A stretch of 64,000 bases of DNA from Gammaproteobacteria bacterium. GTDB taxonomy: Bacteria; Pseudomonadota; Gammaproteobacteria; Competibacterales; Competibacteraceae. The first letter of the stretch is position 1. Each line of letters opens with the position of its first letter. The notes beneath the pieces were generated by a model, which searched no databases, had not been told where the DNA came from, and worked only from the letters and a program-made list of their open reading frames with translations. The stretch is from positions 62,001-126,000 of the forward strand of contig JACKMZ010000008.1 in the NCBI GenBank assembly GCA_024235135.1, read 5' to 3'. The position numbers and the translations under genes were made by a program. Below, piece after piece: positions 62,207-64,000 of this stretch.

Positions 62207-62539
62207 ATGGGTGAAGGAAATGTAATCACCGGCTTGACCTTGGGCGGCACGCCTTGGACGCCGCAGTTCGTGACCGCGTTGAATGAGTCCACCTGCATTG
62301 GCTGTGGACGTTGCTTCAAGGTGTGTCCGCGTGATGTGCTGGAAATCGTGCAACGGGCCCTGGATGAAGTGTCCGATGATGATGATGATGATGATGACGA
62401 CGACGATTTTGACGATGACGATAGCGATAACTCCTATATGACGCTGGCCAACGTCAAGGACTGCATCGGTTGTGAAGCCTGTTCGCGGGTTTGTCCCAAG
62501 AAGTGTTTCACGCATTCACCGCTGCCGGTGGCTGCCTGA
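62207..62539 (+). CDS. fdxB: Nif-specific ferredoxin III (FdxB) with long acidic insert
   Basis: The 110-residue protein has two CxxCxxCxxxCP groups: CIGCGRCFKVCPRDVL near residue 30 and CIGCEACSRVCPKKC near residue 87, so it binds two 4Fe-4S clusters. Between them is an aspartate run (residues 57-72: eleven Asp, Phe, four Asp), coded by a GAT/GAC repeat at 62375-62422. Ferredoxin III proteins often have an acidic spacer here, but this one is nearly pure Asp. It likely supplies electrons for cofactor assembly. TGAGGT precedes the ATG. Confidence 0.92.
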   Translation: MGEGNVITGLTLGGTPWTPQFVTALNESTCIGCGRCFKVCPRDVLEIVQRALDEVSDDDDDDDDDDDFDDDDSDNSYMTLANVKDCIGCEACSRVCPKKCFTHSPLPVAA

Positions 62540-62556
62540 CGAATAACGGCCCAGGG

Positions 62557-63009
62557 ATGAACGGCGACGTTGCCGGTTGGCCATTAGCCAGACTGGCGCG
62601 TTTGATTCTGTACCACAAACACCCGATCAGCGCCCGGACCCATTTTTTGCAGTTTCAGGACGGTGGGATCTGCGCCTTCGAATCTCTTCCGAAGTCGGCG
62701 CGAATACTGGAGCGGGGTTGTTGTTCCACTGTGGTGGTCGTTCATCCCAAGCCACTATTGGCCCAAGCGGAACGGTGGATACGTTTGCCACCGGGATCAC
62801 TCGTCCGGGAGGGCGGTTTCCAAGAGCATGTGGCGGCGGCGGACGAAATCTTATCTATTTATCTTGCGCGTATTGAAATGATGGACCCGCCTTTGACCGC
62901 CGCCGCGTGGCTGGGCTGCCGCTTCGTTCCTCTGACCGAGACACGGCAAGTGGTAGCCGCTGAACGGGAATTGTTACGAAGGGCTTATCAGATCATCATG
63001 GAGGGCTAA
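62557..63009 (+). CDS. Uncharacterised nif-region protein (150 aa)
   Basis: The protein has 150 residues from the ATG at 62557, 17 bases after fdxB; a frame starting inside fdxB is less likely. The sequence is soluble: WPLARLARLILYHKHPISAR, FLQFQDGGICAFESLPKSAR, a CC pair in LERGCCSTVVVVHPKPLL, then helices AAADEILSIYLARIEMMDPP and RQVVAAERELLRRAYQIIME. No catalytic motif is evident and I do not recognise the family. Its position indicates co-expression with the nif operon. Confidence 0.75.
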   Translation: MNGDVAGWPLARLARLILYHKHPISARTHFLQFQDGGICAFESLPKSARILERGCCSTVVVVHPKPLLAQAERWIRLPPGSLVREGGFQEHVAAADEILSIYLARIEMMDPPLTAAAWLGCRFVPLTETRQVVAAERELLRRAYQIIMEG

Positions 63010-63067
63010 GAGAGGTATTGATTTTGCATATAAATTAAGGGGAATAGGAGGAGATCTGGGAAGATCG

Positions 63068-63108
63068 GGAACGGCGTGTGACGGCCATTTACTAGATACG
63101 GCCGTTCC
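63068..63108. other. Inverted repeat upstream of the FYRG-motif gene
   Basis: GGAACGGC (63068-63075) and GCCGTTCC (63101-63108) can form an eight-base stem with a 25-base loop in an otherwise AT-rich gap. It may be a 3' stem of the nif transcript or an operator. No T run follows. Confidence 0.4.
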
Positions 63109-63164
63109 GAGGGGAATTCAGCAAAGCGGTTTGTAGTTGAAATAAATATAAGAGGTTATAGGGC

Positions 63165-63653
63165 ATGAAACGGTTAGATATCGATATTGACACCCTTAGA
63201 ATATTATTGACCATGCGTCGCCGGGTTCATCGTGAGTTCAGCGTGTTTGTTTCCCTTGAAGATGACAGGGCGTGTGAGATTATTTGCGACTACGGTTACA
63301 AGTCCACCGATAATGTGTTGCGGAAAATGGCCAAAGAGGTCAGTCAGACACTCGCGAAGGTTGCCCAACAGGAGATTGAAGTGACGGCCGCCACCGAGGA
63401 GACACGCTTTTATCGGGGCATGCCGGTTAGCAAGGAAACTTCCGACGGGTCGGAAGAGGTTTCCCACCCGTCAAAAACGGGCACTGTGGAGACCCCTCAA
63501 TTTTACCGAGGCGTACTTGTTCACAAGGAGGTGTCCGAGCCAGCCGATGGCGGCCACCTTGCGCAGTCCGAGTCCGATACACAGGAGCCGACGAACGACG
63601 GCCATAAACCGTCCCGTAAACGGTTTTATCGCGGCCAACTCATCGAGAACTGA
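63165..63653 (+). CDS. Uncharacterised protein with three FYRG motifs
   Basis: The 162-residue protein starts at the ATG at 63165 after AGAGG. Residues 1-75 look folded (LRILLTMRRRVHREFSVFVS, VLRKMAKEVSQTLAKVAQQE). The rest is hydrophilic and probably disordered but carries three near-identical motifs: RFYRGMPV (81-88), QFYRGVLV (112-119) and RFYRGQLI (153-160, two residues from the end). Spaced short motifs in a flexible tail suggest a multivalent docking protein. YRG also occurs in DUF4278-type proteins, but the match is too short to assign. No function is known to me; it follows the nif genes. Confidence 0.78.
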   Translation: MKRLDIDIDTLRILLTMRRRVHREFSVFVSLEDDRACEIICDYGYKSTDNVLRKMAKEVSQTLAKVAQQEIEVTAATEETRFYRGMPVSKETSDGSEEVSHPSKTGTVETPQFYRGVLVHKEVSEPADGGHLAQSESDTQEPTNDGHKPSRKRFYRGQLIEN

Positions 63654-63690
63654 TTATTCTAAGGGCGGGACACGCCCGGTTAGCCTGTGA

Positions 63691-63813
63691 AGTGAGCGGC
63701 GCGGTCAGGCCGCCAGCAGCAGGAACCCACCGAAGCGATTCGGGGGCGGCTCAAGGCCGCGCCGGAGCGCCGTAGGAGTCTTCGGCCTTCAGGCCGGAGA
63801 GGATGTCAATTAA
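63691..63813 (+). mobile_element. IS200/IS605-family right-end remnant (possible omega-RNA scaffold)
   Basis: The segment reads like the conserved 3' end of IS605-type elements: ...GCGATTCGGGGGCGGCTCAA, then GCGCCGTAGGAGTC, an eight-base hairpin with loop TTCA at 63780-63799, and GGATGTCAAT. An open frame of 40 codons ends exactly there with TAA (AVGVFGLQAGEDVN), as tnpB-end frames often do, but a TGA lies just upstream and no tnpA or tnpB body remains. In intact elements this region encodes the omega-RNA scaffold that guides TnpB. It marks a past insertion next to the nif region. Confidence 0.65.
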
Positions 63814-63902
63814 CGCCTGTTGCGTAGGCCATCATAGAAGGGCTGCTTCCCCGCCCGGCTTTGGCGCATTTCACGTGTGAAATACCGGTTCCCTGCCTTT
63901 CG

Positions 63903-63929
63903 AAAAAAAAGCGCGCCGAAGCGCGCTTT
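63903..63929 (-). terminator. Intrinsic terminator with TTCG loop (minus strand)
   Basis: On the minus strand AAAGCGCGC, loop TTCG and GCGCGCTTT form a nine-base perfect stem followed by further Ts (63903-63907). It lies 23 bases after the stop of the gene cut by the right edge. Confidence 0.88.
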
Positions 63930-63951
63930 GAAAGGGGATGCGGGAAGCGGC

Positions 63952-64000
63952 TTATTGAGGCAGTTTCCAGCTTTCCGGGGAACGCCAGAGGCCGGCGAGC
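63952..64000 (-). CDS. C-terminal end of an unidentified gene
   Basis: Reading leftwards from the edge, the last 15 codons are LAGLWRSPESWKLPQ and then TAA at 63952-63954. The terminator just beyond supports a real gene end. Too little is present to name the family. Confidence 0.55.
   Translation of the reverse strand, partial: LAGLWRSPESWKLPQ

Noticed and set aside
1..64000. tRNA, rRNA and CRISPR arrays
   Set aside because: No cloverleaf-like sequences, rRNA signatures or regularly spaced direct repeats were found on reading; short inverted repeats are isolated.

Overview
The window is a GC-rich (roughly 60%), densely coded segment of a gammaproteobacterial chromosome. Supporting marks are the lptD-surA-rsmA-apaG-apaH block, the amgK-murU pair, zapE, nudE, cysQ, a three-part proton-translocating transhydrogenase and a complete run of type II secretion genes gspG to gspN. 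Methylmalonyl-CoA mutase with MeaB, nitrogenase cofactor genes and a respiratory formate dehydrogenase together would fit a metabolically versatile organism such as a Competibacteraceae-like polymer storer or a relative of purple sulfur bacteria. That placement is inference from gene content only.

Layout from left to right. 1-5.7 kb: cut end of an M16 protease, rfbB, a membrane-anchored formylglycine-generating-enzyme-like protein and an ankyrin protein. 4.1-14.5 kb: a formate dehydrogenase locus, with two uncharacterised genes (DUF6352 and DUF6505 type) diverging from DUF3305, DUF3306, a tetra-cluster ferredoxin-like protein, a TorD-type chaperone, a small Tat protein, the catalytic, iron-sulfur and cytochrome b subunits and a small lipoprotein, closed by a strong bidirectional terminator. 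14.5-19.1 kb: an overlapping leftward operon amgK-murU-AMP ligase-dehydratase-methyltransferase. 19.1-25.9 kb: lptD-surA-rsmA-tal-apaG-apaH. 26-31.7 kb: gspG to gspN. 31.7-41.8 kb: a lytic transglycosylase, a degenerate REC/GGDEF/EAL protein, housekeeping hydrolases, zapE, a MoxR-VWA pair and an HNH nuclease. 42-45 kb: pntAA-pntAB-pntB. 45-47.8 kb: tatD, small lipoprotein and hypothetical genes in looser DNA. 47.8-51.6 kb: a LysR regulator diverging from threonine and serine deaminases. 51.6-57.2 kb: mutA-mutB-meaB. 57.4-63.7 kb: a nif region (flavodoxin, nifE, nifN, nifX, a DUF269 gene, nif ferredoxin and two unknown genes) with a good sigma-54 promoter, followed by an IS200/IS605 right-end remnant and the cut end of one more gene.

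The most promising under-described items are the coupling of an acyl-activating ligase, a hot-dog dehydratase and a methyltransferase to the peptidoglycan-recycling genes amgK-murU; a protein at the nif end with three spaced FYRG motifs; the lone IS200/IS605 right end (possible omega-RNA scaffold) beside it; and the conserved but uncharacterised accessory genes of the formate dehydrogenase. No tRNA, rRNA, CRISPR array or intact mobile element was recognised. All calls come from reading the sequence, without any database search.
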